This document shows positions 22,335 through 28,488 of a stretch of DNA of 40,289 nucleotides, in pieces. The stretch lies in IMG/VR virus record IMGVR_UViG_3300050821_006883, positions 1 to 40,289 of that record; one strand, given 5' to 3'. Source of the DNA: a virus. A model generated the notes under the pieces. That model worked only from the letters and a program-made list of their open reading frames with translations, had not been told where the DNA came from and did no database searches. Both the position numbers and the translations under genes were made by a program. Within the stretch, counting starts at the first letter, position 1; each line of letters opens with the position of its first letter.

Positions 22335-23569
22335 TGGAAAAGTTCAACGCATGGACCGAAACAACGCAGGCGGGCAGTATCTTGATCCGCTATCGGGACA
22401 CTAAAACGGGAATCAAAAAAACGCACCAGATTGTGCAGAAAGAAGAGCGGGCTTTGATCGACGGAAAATGGCATACCGCCAAATGGCTGGCCGAAGCGCA
22501 CTTGCAGAACCTTCGCAACCTCTACCATTCCAATAAGCTGGGGTTTTCCGCAGCCTCTGAGCCCTTAGAAGAACTTGTAGAAACTTATCTGGAAGAAAAA
22601 AAGAACCTCGCCTGGAAGACCCTTGAGCATTACGAAAGTTCGCTCAATCATTTGAAGGCCGAGTTTTCCAGCACCGCAGAGTTGACCTTGGATCGAATAC
22701 GCGAATGGAAGGCCAAGATGACGCGCACCGGCATTGCCAACAACACACTTCACGGGCGGCTGAACGATTCCAGTATGTTCTGCCGCTGGCTGGTCAAACG
22801 CAAGAAGCTCTCTGAGTCCCCATTTTTGGAAGGGGAAGGCCTCATCCCGGCCCAAACGGCTCCCAAACCACGATTCTATACCACGCAGGAGTTCATGGCC
22901 TTAGATCGCCAATTAGAGGCCTTAAACCACCATGCCAGAGTGGGTTGCCACCTGGCGCGGGACTTTGGGCTGCGAATCGTGGAAATCGTGGGAGATGGGA
23001 TGGAACGAACGCAAGGCGTTTTGTGGGAAGACCTCATCTGGAAGCCGGATGGGAGCGTCGATCTCTTAATTCGCCGGGAAGTGACCAAAGGCCAGAAGAA
23101 GTCGCGCAAGGCCTACCTGGATGCTGACTTCATCCAAATGCTGGGATCGCGCCGTACAGGTCCGCTTGTCCCCTTGGGGCGCTGGGAGTTTGTAAACCTC
23201 TTTGAAAAGGCGCGGGATCAGGCTGGGATTAACCCGGAGCTGACTTTCCATGGCCTGCGGCATACCTTTGGCAAGAACTTCTTGCAGAGGTCAGGGTCGA
23301 ACCAGGCGGCGCTCCGGGACCTCCTGGGCCACACCGATGTCAAGACCACGGAAATCTATTCCCAGTTTGAAGATTCCTACTTGGAAGAGGCGACCAAAAA
23401 AGCCGGGGAAAAAATCCGTGAGGAAGAACAGGTGCTAAAGGCGCGTGGGCAGGCAAAGGGCAAACCTAGCCAAATCATCGAAACCAACGGAAACCTATCG
23501 GAACCAAATGGGACTAATAATGATTCCAAGAATGACTCTAAAAGTGGACAAATTTCTATGGGTTCGTAA
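22334..23569 (+). CDS. int: Tyrosine-recombinase integrase
   Basis: This 411-aa protein has an N-terminal arm-binding part, a core-binding SAM-like domain ('LEELVETYLEEKKNLAWKT') and a C-terminal catalytic domain. Catalytic residues are visible: Arg in 'ARDFGLRIVEI' near residue 214, 'HGLRHTFG' (H-x-x-R) near 306-309, and 'LLGHTDVKTTEIYS' with Gly-His and the nucleophile Tyr near 342. The last 60 residues are hydrophilic and Asn-rich. It lies immediately before the candidate attP at 23586. It would integrate the phage into a tRNA-Thr gene. Confidence 0.9.
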   Translation: MEKFNAWTETTQAGSILIRYRDTKTGIKKTHQIVQKEERALIDGKWHTAKWLAEAHLQNLRNLYHSNKLGFSAASEPLEELVETYLEEKKNLAWKTLEHYESSLNHLKAEFSSTAELTLDRIREWKAKMTRTGIANNTLHGRLNDSSMFCRWLVKRKKLSESPFLEGEGLIPAQTAPKPRFYTTQEFMALDRQLEALNHHARVGCHLARDFGLRIVEIVGDGMERTQGVLWEDLIWKPDGSVDLLIRREVTKGQKKSRKAYLDADFIQMLGSRRTGPLVPLGRWEFVNLFEKARDQAGINPELTFHGLRHTFGKNFLQRSGSNQAALRDLLGHTDVKTTEIYSQFEDSYLEEATKKAGEKIREEEQVLKARGQAKGKPSQIIETNGNLSEPNGTNNDSKNDSKSGQISMGS

Positions 23570-23585
23570 CTCATCGACGGACTAT

Positions 23586-23623
23586 GCCGACGTAGCTCAA
23601 ATGGTAGAGCCCTTGTTTTGTAA
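23586..23623 (+). other. attP: Candidate attP: 5' half of a tRNA-Thr(UGU) gene
   Basis: These 38 bases read as a tRNA from its first acceptor base to the anticodon loop: acceptor strand GCCGACG, D-arm GCTC...GAGC with TAGCTCAAATGGTAGAGC, and an anticodon loop TTTGTAA holding TGT. After it the sequence no longer pairs (GTAGA instead of ACAAG) and no T-arm follows. The piece starts 16 bases after the integrase stop codon. It is thus most likely the crossover core shared with the host tRNA gene. A decayed tRNA gene is the alternative. Confidence 0.65.
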
Positions 23624-23688
23624 GTAGAATCGAATGTTGATTTATAGATGTTTTTTTAAAAAGCGACGGGCAAATAGCGACAAAAAGT

Positions 23689-23717
23689 TTGATTTTTCGG
23701 GAAATCTTGCATACACT
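23689..23717 (+). promoter_or_regulatory. Promoter of the rightward accessory region
   Basis: TTGATT at 23689-23694, a 17-base spacer and TACACT at 23712-23717. The start point would be near 23724, two bases before the GTG of the next gene, so the mRNA would have almost no leader. It lies downstream of attP, so in a prophage it would stay with the accessory genes. Confidence 0.5.
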
Positions 23718-23725
23718 TTCCAATC

Positions 23726-23899
23726 GTGCTCGAAGAAAATATAATACTGACGCTGTTCTGGGTGGGCTTTTTAATCTGGGGTGCTCTGGAGATTTATGGC
23801 ATGACTTGGCGCGAGCGGCAGGCGCTCTTTATTTTTGGAGTTCTTTATGCGGGGATGCTGTATCTGATCGTTCACTTCGGGATATCTCTCCCAGGATGA
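23726..23899 (+). CDS. Two-helix membrane protein (57 aa)
   Basis: A GTG start begins a protein with two hydrophobic segments ('ILTLFWVGFLIWGALEIYG' and 'LFIFGVLYAGMLYLIVHFG') separated by 'MTWRERQ'. The stop TGA overlaps the next ATG. It has no Shine-Dalgarno site, which fits the predicted leaderless mRNA from the promoter at 23689. Confidence 0.5.
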   Translation: MLEENIILTLFWVGFLIWGALEIYGMTWRERQALFIFGVLYAGMLYLIVHFGISLPG

Positions 23900-24417
23900 A
23901 CGCGCTTTTTCTCATCGCGGCTCTGGCGCTGCCGTCCGGCAAGATGCAGGCCAGCATGGACACGCGGGTGCGCCTGGTGCAGATGCTCTCGGCGTTTACC
24001 AGCGAGTACACCAACGATAAGCAATCCCGCATTTTAGTGGTCAGTGAATCCTGGCAGATGGTATCGATCATGCGCCGCAAGAAGTTTAACGCCTATGGCC
24101 TGGCCTCCATTCGCACGCGCTCTAAATACGTGGTGCTCGGGCTGGCGATTCTGGCTCCTTTTTCCGAGTCGAGTTTTCGCCTGATCGTCCATGACGATTC
24201 GCTGCCCTCCATTCAGGGGCTTTTGATGATGTCCTTGCGGGAGATGGATCGCGTCCTAGTTCATGGGGGATTTCTGTTTACGCCTTCCGAGCAAAACGAC
24301 CTCACGCATTATTTTCTTTCGCAATTAAAATACCGGCGTATCGGGCTGACCTTTGAGGGACTGGCGGTCTTTCAGAAAAGCGGGACCGCCCGGCGCTATT
24401 GGGGACAGAGCGCATGA
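23896..24417 (+). CDS. Degenerate methyltransferase-like protein
   Basis: This 173-aa protein has 'RILVVSESWQMVSIMRRKKF', 'SSFRLIVHDDSL' and 'LREMDRVLVHGGFLFTPS'. The last two resemble motif IV and the 'L-x-E-x-x-R-V-L-x-P-G-G' helix of class I methyltransferases. The Gly-rich SAM loop of motif I is replaced by SESW, so SAM binding is doubtful. It could be a derived, perhaps inactive, Rossmann protein. It starts in an ATGA overlap. Confidence 0.5.
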   Translation: MNALFLIAALALPSGKMQASMDTRVRLVQMLSAFTSEYTNDKQSRILVVSESWQMVSIMRRKKFNAYGLASIRTRSKYVVLGLAILAPFSESSFRLIVHDDSLPSIQGLLMMSLREMDRVLVHGGFLFTPSEQNDLTHYFLSQLKYRRIGLTFEGLAVFQKSGTARRYWGQSA

Positions 24418-24491
24418 ATTTCGCGGACCTCCTGGTAGTCGTGGTCGCGCTCTCGGCTCTCATATGGCTCGTCGGAGATTTCTATAAATGA
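24414..24491 (+). CDS. Single-span membrane peptide (25 aa)
   Basis: ATGA overlaps at both ends place this peptide in the accessory chain. It is almost entirely one hydrophobic helix ('LLVVVVALSALIWLVGDFY'). No function can be assigned. Confidence 0.45.
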   Translation: MNFADLLVVVVALSALIWLVGDFYK

Positions 24492-24724
24492 CTTCATTTT
24501 CAGACGACGATTTGAAGTGGCTGAAAGAATATCTTGAGCGGCCGCCAAAGAATCAGACTGAGAGGATATCTAAAAAGAATCCAACACGTCTGCGCGAGAA
24601 TTTCTTCAGGGCTCTCCTCTCCCGTCTCGACGCGGCGGAGCAATTTATCATTGACGGTTTTGGGTCAGACAAGCCGCCGAGCCACGTTCTCTACGAAGCC
24701 TGGCGCAAGGCGTGTGGCAAATGA
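24488..24724 (+). CDS. Hypothetical soluble protein (78 aa)
   Basis: This charged protein starts in an ATGA overlap. It is mostly helical ('DDLKWLKEYLERPP', 'LRENFFRALLSRLDAAEQF') and ends 'YEAWRKACGK'. No known domain is recognised. Confidence 0.55.
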   Translation: MTSFSDDDLKWLKEYLERPPKNQTERISKKNPTRLRENFFRALLSRLDAAEQFIIDGFGSDKPPSHVLYEAWRKACGK

Positions 24725-24831
24725 AATTATTCGCTCTTGGTTTTTTAGCTGGAATGATATTTGGAATGACCCTTATTCTTCGAGCCCTGTGGCCGGTCGA
24801 TGGCCTTAGATGGAAGTGGTGGGGAAGATGA
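24721..24831 (+). CDS. Single-span membrane peptide (36 aa)
   Basis: ATGA overlaps join it to both neighbours. It has one helix 'LFALGFLAGMIFGMTLILRAL' and a Trp/Arg-rich end. Function unknown. Confidence 0.45.
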   Translation: MKLFALGFLAGMIFGMTLILRALWPVDGLRWKWWGR

Positions 24832-24977
24832 AAAAGAAAAAACAATATGTCCCTCTGCCAGATTGTCCGAACTGTGGAGGAATTCACTTCGGTCAATATG
24901 ATTGCCCATTTACGAAAGAAGAAGGCGCTGAATATAAGCGCAAGGCGGGTCCCCACGCCATGAGGAAAAAAGCATGA
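24828..24977 (+). CDS. Zinc-binding small basic protein (49 aa)
   Basis: The start is an ATGA overlap. 'LPDCPNCGGIHFGQYDCPF' gives C-x2-C plus a third Cys and a His, enough for one zinc ion. Both ends are Lys-rich, so nucleic-acid binding is possible. Confidence 0.5.
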   Translation: MKKKKQYVPLPDCPNCGGIHFGQYDCPFTKEEGAEYKRKAGPHAMRKKA

Positions 24978-25168
24978 AAGATACGCTCGCAGCGTCGTTC
25001 ATCGCATTCGGGATCGGAATGCTTCTGGGAGTCTTTACAACCCTCTCGATAATAGGTCAGGATCACAACAACGTCACCGTGCGCGGTATCAAAGATTCGT
25101 TTCAAACGGTGGTTTGGGAGGACAAGGCCTATCGACTGGTTCCGTTGGACAAAGCGGGCAAGCCATGA
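24974..25168 (+). CDS. Single-span membrane protein (64 aa)
   Basis: An N-terminal helix 'AASFIAFGIGMLLGVFTTLSII' is followed by a 40-residue soluble part with 'QTVVWEDKAYRLVPL'. It could be an anchored periplasmic or cytoplasmic small protein. It starts and ends in ATGA overlaps. Confidence 0.5.
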   Translation: MKDTLAASFIAFGIGMLLGVFTTLSIIGQDHNNVTVRGIKDSFQTVVWEDKAYRLVPLDKAGKP

Positions 25169-25299
25169 ACGATCCTTACATGAAAATAAGAATCCAGCTT
25201 CAAACACTTGTCGGCCTCCTCTGCGCCTGCGCCGTGGGCTGGCACTATCTGAGGTGGCAGGGGGTATTGATTGCGTTGGCCGTTTATGGCCTACGATGA
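25165..25299 (+). CDS. Single-span membrane protein (44 aa)
   Basis: Begins in an ATGA overlap. The central segment 'LQTLVGLLCACAVGWHYL' and the end 'GVLIALAVYGLR' are hydrophobic. No family recognised. Confidence 0.45.
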   Translation: MNDPYMKIRIQLQTLVGLLCACAVGWHYLRWQGVLIALAVYGLR

Positions 25300-25496
25300 A
25301 AAAATACTACGACGGAATCTGTATTGGTTTAGCTCTATCTTTGGCCTTGGCTTGCGTTGCGATCTTTGTCTATATGCTCGTCGCGCACTGGAAATGGGGT
25401 CTCGGGATGATTGGATCGTGGTTATTTATGATGGGTGCGATGAGAGGAGTTATGTTGCTTGGAATGTGGGATGAGCGACGGAGAAAGAAGCCATGA
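25296..25496 (+). CDS. Two-span membrane protein (66 aa)
   Basis: The ATG lies in an ATGA overlap. Two hydrophobic segments ('LALSLALACVAIFVYML' and 'LGMIGSWLFMMGAM') end with a basic tail 'DERRRKKP', which should be cytoplasmic. Function unknown. Confidence 0.5.
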   Translation: MKKYYDGICIGLALSLALACVAIFVYMLVAHWKWGLGMIGSWLFMMGAMRGVMLLGMWDERRRKKP

Positions 25497-25672
25497 CCCC
25501 GAAGGCCAGGAGTGCGGAGGAAATGGCTGAAATTATTTTAGGCCCGATTCATCTTCCGAAAGAAACGAGAGATTGGAATAAAGAACGGATTATCCAAGTC
25601 CTTAATTCTTTCGGCAAACAAGAATACGAACGCGGGCGTATGGATGGATTTAACGAGGAAAATCTCAGATGA
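25493..25672 (+). CDS. Small soluble protein (59 aa)
   Basis: An ATGA-overlap gene with helices 'SAEEMAEIIL' and 'ERIIQVLNSFGKQEYERGR'. The acidic-basic pattern resembles the start of the next protein, which also begins with a K-T/S-A-E-E motif. No domain is recognised. Confidence 0.5.
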   Translation: MTPKARSAEEMAEIILGPIHLPKETRDWNKERIIQVLNSFGKQEYERGRMDGFNEENLR

Positions 25673-26223
25673 AAACAGCCGAAGAAGCAGCGAAAGATTT
25701 TATCGAATACTGGAAGGATGATTTTCGTCTTGCGCCATTGGCCGATTTACTTACCGCCTTCGCCGAGGAGCGGGTGAAGGCCCACGACTTCAATTCTCCC
25801 GCGATGAAAAAGCCGGAGGAATTGGCTCTATCAATCGTAGCAAGGGTTCTAGCTGACGGAATAAGCGAAGGTCTAAGCGAAGAGACAAATCACAAAATTG
25901 CCCAAGCCATCACCGGATACGCCGAGGAGCGGGTGAAGCAAGCAATTAGAGCGGCCGTCAATACATTCTCTTTAACAAAACAGGAAATCGATAGGGTGTA
26001 TTTTGAAGCCCGCGCCGAAGCTCTAAGAGATTTGAAACTGGCCTGCCCTCTATGCGGCGAAACTCTTGACCATGAGAATAATGTGAAAAATAAATGGCTG
26101 GAAGAGGCGGCTCGAATGTCTGAAACGCATCATAAAAAGTTTCACTTCAAAACCAAGCCCAGAGATTGCGTTTGCGAAAATCAAATCGCTGATGACATCC
26201 GCGCTCTCAAGGACAGACCGTGA
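25669..26223 (+). CDS. Hypothetical protein with internal repeat and zinc ribbon
   Basis: This 184-aa protein has two similar segments, 'LLTAFAEERVKAHDF' and 'AITGYAEERVKQAIR', about 60 residues apart, so it contains a duplicated helical unit. The C-terminal part carries 'LACPLCGETLDHEN' and, further on, 'RDCVCENQ', four Cys of a zinc ribbon. It starts in an ATGA overlap and overlaps the next GTG. Function is unknown; nucleic-acid binding is possible. Confidence 0.6.
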   Translation: MKTAEEAAKDFIEYWKDDFRLAPLADLLTAFAEERVKAHDFNSPAMKKPEELALSIVARVLADGISEGLSEETNHKIAQAITGYAEERVKQAIRAAVNTFSLTKQEIDRVYFEARAEALRDLKLACPLCGETLDHENNVKNKWLEEAARMSETHHKKFHFKTKPRDCVCENQIADDIRALKDRP

Positions 26224-26390
26224 CCGAACGACAAATAACTTGGGTTCAAATTGCGGGGGTTAAAATTCCAGCTCATAAATTGATCTGTCCCGAATGCAAA
26301 ACGTTGGATTTGAATACGACAACGGACAAGGACTGGAATGCCCATTGTCCGTTGGGCCACATATGGAAAGTAAGAGAGCCAAAGCCGTGA
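26220..26390 (+). CDS. Small zinc-ribbon protein (56 aa)
   Basis: A GTG start overlaps the previous stop (GTGA). The pattern 'LICPECKTLDL' then 'AHCPLGHIW' gives C-x2-C and C-x3-H for one zinc. It ends in a GTGA overlap with the next gene. Confidence 0.5.
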   Translation: MTERQITWVQIAGVKIPAHKLICPECKTLDLNTTTDKDWNAHCPLGHIWKVREPKP

Positions 26391-26470
26391 CCTGGCCTGA
26401 GTGCATAGCGATTATCGCGGCGCTTGCGGCGGCTTGTGTGATGCTTTGGATCATTTGCAAATATAAGTGA
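26387..26470 (+). CDS. Single-span membrane peptide (27 aa)
   Basis: A GTGA-overlap peptide with one helix 'CIAIIAALAAACVMLWIIC' and a KYK end. It is the last member of the coupled chain before the tRNA at 26479. Confidence 0.4.
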   Translation: MTWPECIAIIAALAAACVMLWIICKYK

Positions 26471-26478
26471 CCGATTTG

Positions 26479-26559
26479 GCATGGGACAGAGTGGATCTGG
26501 GGAGGCCTGTAGAGCCTTTTGGCGAAAGCCTGATGATGGTTCGATTCCATCCCCATGCA
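26479..26559 (+). tRNA. tRNA-Tyr (GUA) with shortened D-arm
   Basis: The acceptor strands GCATGGG (26479-26485) and CCCATGC (26552-26558) pair perfectly, followed by discriminator A at 26559. The anticodon stem GAGGC/GCCTT (with one G-T pair) encloses CTGTAGA with anticodon GTA at 26509-26511. A long variable arm (TT-GGC-GAAA-GCC-TGAT) marks a type II tRNA, as expected for bacterial tRNA-Tyr. The T-arm is canonical (GATGG-TTCGATT-CCATC). Between acceptor and anticodon stem are only 16 bases, so the D-arm is very short. CCA is not encoded. It could be a degenerate gene. Confidence 0.6.
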
Positions 26560-26582
26560 GATTTGGCCCTGCGGCGATCCGC

Positions 26583-26663
26583 GTGGAGCTTTCGGGCGCT
26601 GAGATGCGGAGCATACTTCCGGTTCCGGGCCGGCCAGGGCCATTGGATTTGGAGGATGAATGA
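26583..26663 (+). CDS. Possible 26-aa peptide
   Basis: A GTG frame downstream of the tRNA ends in an ATGA overlap with the next gene, the junction style used across this region. The product is Pro/Gly/Leu-rich. No good ribosome-binding site is seen, so the call is weak. Confidence 0.25.
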   Translation: MELSGAEMRSILPVPGRPGPLDLEDE

Positions 26664-26806
26664 TCGAGATCGAGGAGCATACTTTCTTCTGGTTTGCGGG
26701 TGATTTTTGCCGTGGAACTTCCGAAGATATGAATGATTATCATTATATGTGCGAACGCGCTGGTGAAGAAATTAGCACAGCCCTCGGCGCTCTGGAGGAA
26801 AAATAG
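26660..26806 (+). CDS. Small acidic protein (48 aa)
   Basis: GGAGG precedes the ATG. The product contains 'EEHTFFWFAGDFCRGT' and ends with 'EISTALGALEEK', acidic and partly helical. No known family. Confidence 0.5.
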   Translation: MIEIEEHTFFWFAGDFCRGTSEDMNDYHYMCERAGEEISTALGALEEK

Positions 26807-26827
26807 TGCGTGACAAGGGGAGGCCTG

Positions 26828-27037
26828 ATGCCCAGAGTCATTAACGATGAATTTTCCGCACTTTCGATTTGCCGCCAGAGGCGCTGGCAGCTGCGGCAAG
26901 TCAAAGCCGGGCGTTGTATGATCTGCGGAAGGATGTCGGTCACCCGGCATTATTGTCGGAGACATGCCGACGATAACAGCCGACGTAACCTGAAAGGGGT
27001 TCAGGCGACAAAAAAAAGACTTGACAAGTTGGACTAG
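26828..27037 (+). CDS. Basic zinc-finger protein (69 aa)
   Basis: AGGGGAGG lies before the ATG. The core 'GRCMICGRMSVTRHYCRRHA' (C-x2-C and C-x2-H) with following Arg/Asn-rich sequence is a common small phage zinc protein that may bind nucleic acid. Function is not established. Confidence 0.6.
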   Translation: MPRVINDEFSALSICRQRRWQLRQVKAGRCMICGRMSVTRHYCRRHADDNSRRNLKGVQATKKRLDKLD

Positions 27038-27049
27038 ACTTCCCATAAT
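27021..27049 (+). promoter_or_regulatory. Strong sigma-70-type promoter
   Basis: TTGACA at 27021-27026, a 17-base spacer and CATAAT at 27044-27049 (five of six -10 matches) form the best consensus promoter in the window. It overlaps the end of the zinc-finger gene at 26828. Transcription would start near 27056, giving a leader of about 95 nt before the gene at 27151. Confidence 0.75.
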
Positions 27050-27055
27050 TTTCAG

Positions 27056-27150
27056 GTGCGCTCATATAGAAATCATTTCCAAAAAACCTCTTTAAGTGGC
27101 GCTTCCGGGGGCGCACAACTCTCCAATTGTCGGGGGGCCGCTTTCCTTTC
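27056..27150 (+). promoter_or_regulatory. Structured leader after the 27021 promoter
   Basis: No gene is visible in this stretch. It contains GTGGCGC and GCGCAC arms (27096-27116, one bulge) around a CCGGGG-rich loop, and a G-rich run (GGGGGGCC) shortly before the start codon. The leader may be regulatory, or the transcript may begin with a small RNA. Confidence 0.35.
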
Positions 27151-27330
27151 ATGAGTAGAAGCAAATCGATCCTTGGTGGAACTGAATACGCGCTCAAGGA
27201 CGCTGACAGCACCACCTTTCGGTTTATCCCGATTCAGGACAGCTTATTTCGCGTGAATCTTAAGACCGGCGAAACCTGGCTGTTATCCAACAAAGAGTTC
27301 AAATGGAAGCTGGTTCCCGAAGATGAATAA
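27151..27330 (+). CDS. Small beta-rich protein (59 aa)
   Basis: The start ATG at 27151 has no clear ribosome-binding site, but the frame follows a strong promoter. The product has alternating strands ('TTFRFIPIQDSLFRVNLKTG', 'ETWLLSNKEFKWKLV') like a small beta-barrel. No family is recognised. Confidence 0.5.
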   Translation: MSRSKSILGGTEYALKDADSTTFRFIPIQDSLFRVNLKTGETWLLSNKEFKWKLVPEDE

Positions 27331-27535
27331 CCCAATTTCGGACTTAAAACAACGGGGCTCATTCGGAGATTCATCCGTCCCGGCTCATTCAGACGAGATA
27401 CCGTCGGCTTTGTCCACCGGCGCTCTGGAACCTGTAGACCAATGTGACGATGACGGGGGAATCCCCTTCCTGGGTCAGTTGTTCGCAGGCAGGCTTATTG
27501 GTTCACCCTGGGTGCTTTCAGCTCTGACGCGCTGA
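27323..27535 (+). CDS. Possible small protein (70 aa)
   Basis: The ATG overlaps the end of the previous gene. The product is acidic and low in predicted structure, with 'VDQCDDDGGIPFLGQLFAG'. No motif is seen. The sequence could be noncoding; a start 5' of it (GGGGCTCATTCGG) superficially resembles a tmRNA 5' end but no matching 3' end exists. Confidence 0.3.
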   Translation: MNNPISDLKQRGSFGDSSVPAHSDEIPSALSTGALEPVDQCDDDGGIPFLGQLFAGRLIGSPWVLSALTR

Positions 27536-27656
27536 TCTGCTCAAGAATCAATCATTGTTCCAATAAGTATCGCTGTCCGCGATACGTCCATGTACCCATA
27601 TTGTTCCGAATCAAGGGGTCTCCCCTAGTGGCATACTAGACCAAACAGGACGAGTT
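27536..27656 (+). other. Noncoding leader with two stem-loops
   Basis: A perfect hairpin GTATCGC-TGTCC-GCGATAC lies at 27567-27585. A bulged hairpin lies at 27617-27642: GGTC, bulge TCCCC, TAGT, loop GGCAT, ACTA, GACC. The second ends 14 bases before the next start codon and so could control its translation. No gene is visible here. Confidence 0.5.
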
Positions 27657-27887
27657 ATGTCGAAATCAAGCAAATCCATGAAAAGTTCTAAAGAAAGAGT
27701 TCGTCAAGATTCCTGTTTGCATGAAAGCATCGCTTATTGTTCTGGAGAATTGATCAATGCGATGACGGGTGAATTGGTTCGCAGGGTCAATGGGAAACTG
27801 TGCGTGGATTGCGGCAAGGAAATCGAAAGAATTACGTGGGATAATATTGCCGGAGTGTTTGTTAAAGTCGATTACTTGAAAGGATAA
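27657..27887 (+). CDS. Small zinc-binding protein (76 aa)
   Basis: ATG follows AGGACGAG. A Ser/Lys-rich start is followed by 'RQDSCLHESIAYC', then 'GKLCVDCGKEIERITWDN', i.e. a Cys pair and further Cys/His residues. Such short phage proteins often bind zinc. Function unknown. The stem-loop just upstream suggests translational control. Confidence 0.55.
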   Translation: MSKSSKSMKSSKERVRQDSCLHESIAYCSGELINAMTGELVRRVNGKLCVDCGKEIERITWDNIAGVFVKVDYLKG

Positions 27888-27891
27888 TCAC

Positions 27892-28203
27892 ATGGCATGG
27901 AACGGAAGGGGCTACAGGCCGGGAACAAGGGTCCAGCATAAAAATGGGGTAATCTTCGTAAAGACGGAAGATGGGGTTATGGTGGAATCCCGGCGCGTCT
28001 GGGAATTAACTAAAGGCGAGCTATCGGAAGGCGACAAGGTGTATCATATCGACGGGGACCGCACGAACAATAAGCCGAATAATCTGGCGAAGATTCACTT
28101 TAACGCCACCAAGTTCGTGATGCTCAAAGAATCGAAGGTTCTCTGGGCTACTCCGGAGAAATTGAACGCGCAGAAGAACGGGAAGATTCTGATTGCGGCA
28201 TGA
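27892..28203 (+). CDS. HNH-like small protein, partly degenerate
   Basis: This 103-aa protein has 'RRVWELTKGELSEGDKVYHI' followed by 'DGDRTNNKPNNLAKI', the core of HNH_3-type endonucleases. The first His of the usual H-R-x-V-W motif is missing (Arg-Arg in its place) and there is no C-terminal DNA-binding domain. It could be a minimal or inactive nuclease or a DNA-binding regulator. Confidence 0.55.
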   Translation: MAWNGRGYRPGTRVQHKNGVIFVKTEDGVMVESRRVWELTKGELSEGDKVYHIDGDRTNNKPNNLAKIHFNATKFVMLKESKVLWATPEKLNAQKNGKILIAA

Positions 28204-28400
28204 CGTTTACCCGCAAGCTGCTCGCTAAGTTCTGCCTCGATGCCGCGTTGCTTTTACTGGGGGCGGCGTTTGCTTCTCAGTTCTTCGAGAAGTTTCCTGT
28301 TTGGGTGCGGCTTGATCTTATGGCTCTAGTCCCGTTCTTTATTTTGATTGGGGTGCGTGTCAGTTTGGGCGTGAAAGGAGGAAATACCGATGGAGATTGA
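28200..28400 (+). CDS. Two-span membrane protein (66 aa)
   Basis: It starts in an ATGA overlap. Two hydrophobic segments ('LDAALLLLGAAFASQFF' and 'LMALVPFFILIGVRVSL') flank a short loop 'EKFPVWVR'. No function known. Confidence 0.5.
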   Translation: MTFTRKLLAKFCLDAALLLLGAAFASQFFEKFPVWVRLDLMALVPFFILIGVRVSLGVKGGNTDGD

Positions 28401-28479
28401 ACTGATTGGTGTGTTTTTGATTGGGGTTGGCATCTTGGGGCTGGACTACTGGCTCAGGTCGCGGCAGAAGCATCCGTAG
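28390..28479 (+). CDS. Single-span membrane peptide (29 aa)
   Basis: The gene overlaps its neighbour by 11 bp. One helix 'LIGVFLIGVGILGLDYWL' is followed by a basic tail ending 'SRQKHP'. The same Lys/Arg-x-x-H-P tail occurs in the next peptide. Confidence 0.45.
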   Translation: MEIELIGVFLIGVGILGLDYWLRSRQKHP

Positions 28480-28488
28480 GAGACTCCC

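Noticed and set aside
26467-26703. 78-codon GTG frame through the tRNA-Tyr gene
   Set aside because: It starts in a GTGA overlap, but most of it is the tRNA sequence and its product looks like random translation. The tRNA fold explains the segment better.
26273-27046. 257-codon minus-strand frame
   Set aside because: It covers the tRNA, a promoter and at least two plus-strand genes with good ribosome-binding sites, and has no motif.
27350-27535. Possible tmRNA start (GGGGCTCATTCGG...)
   Set aside because: The first bases resemble a tmRNA 5' end, but no matching acceptor 3' strand, T-arm or tag frame exists within 400 bases.
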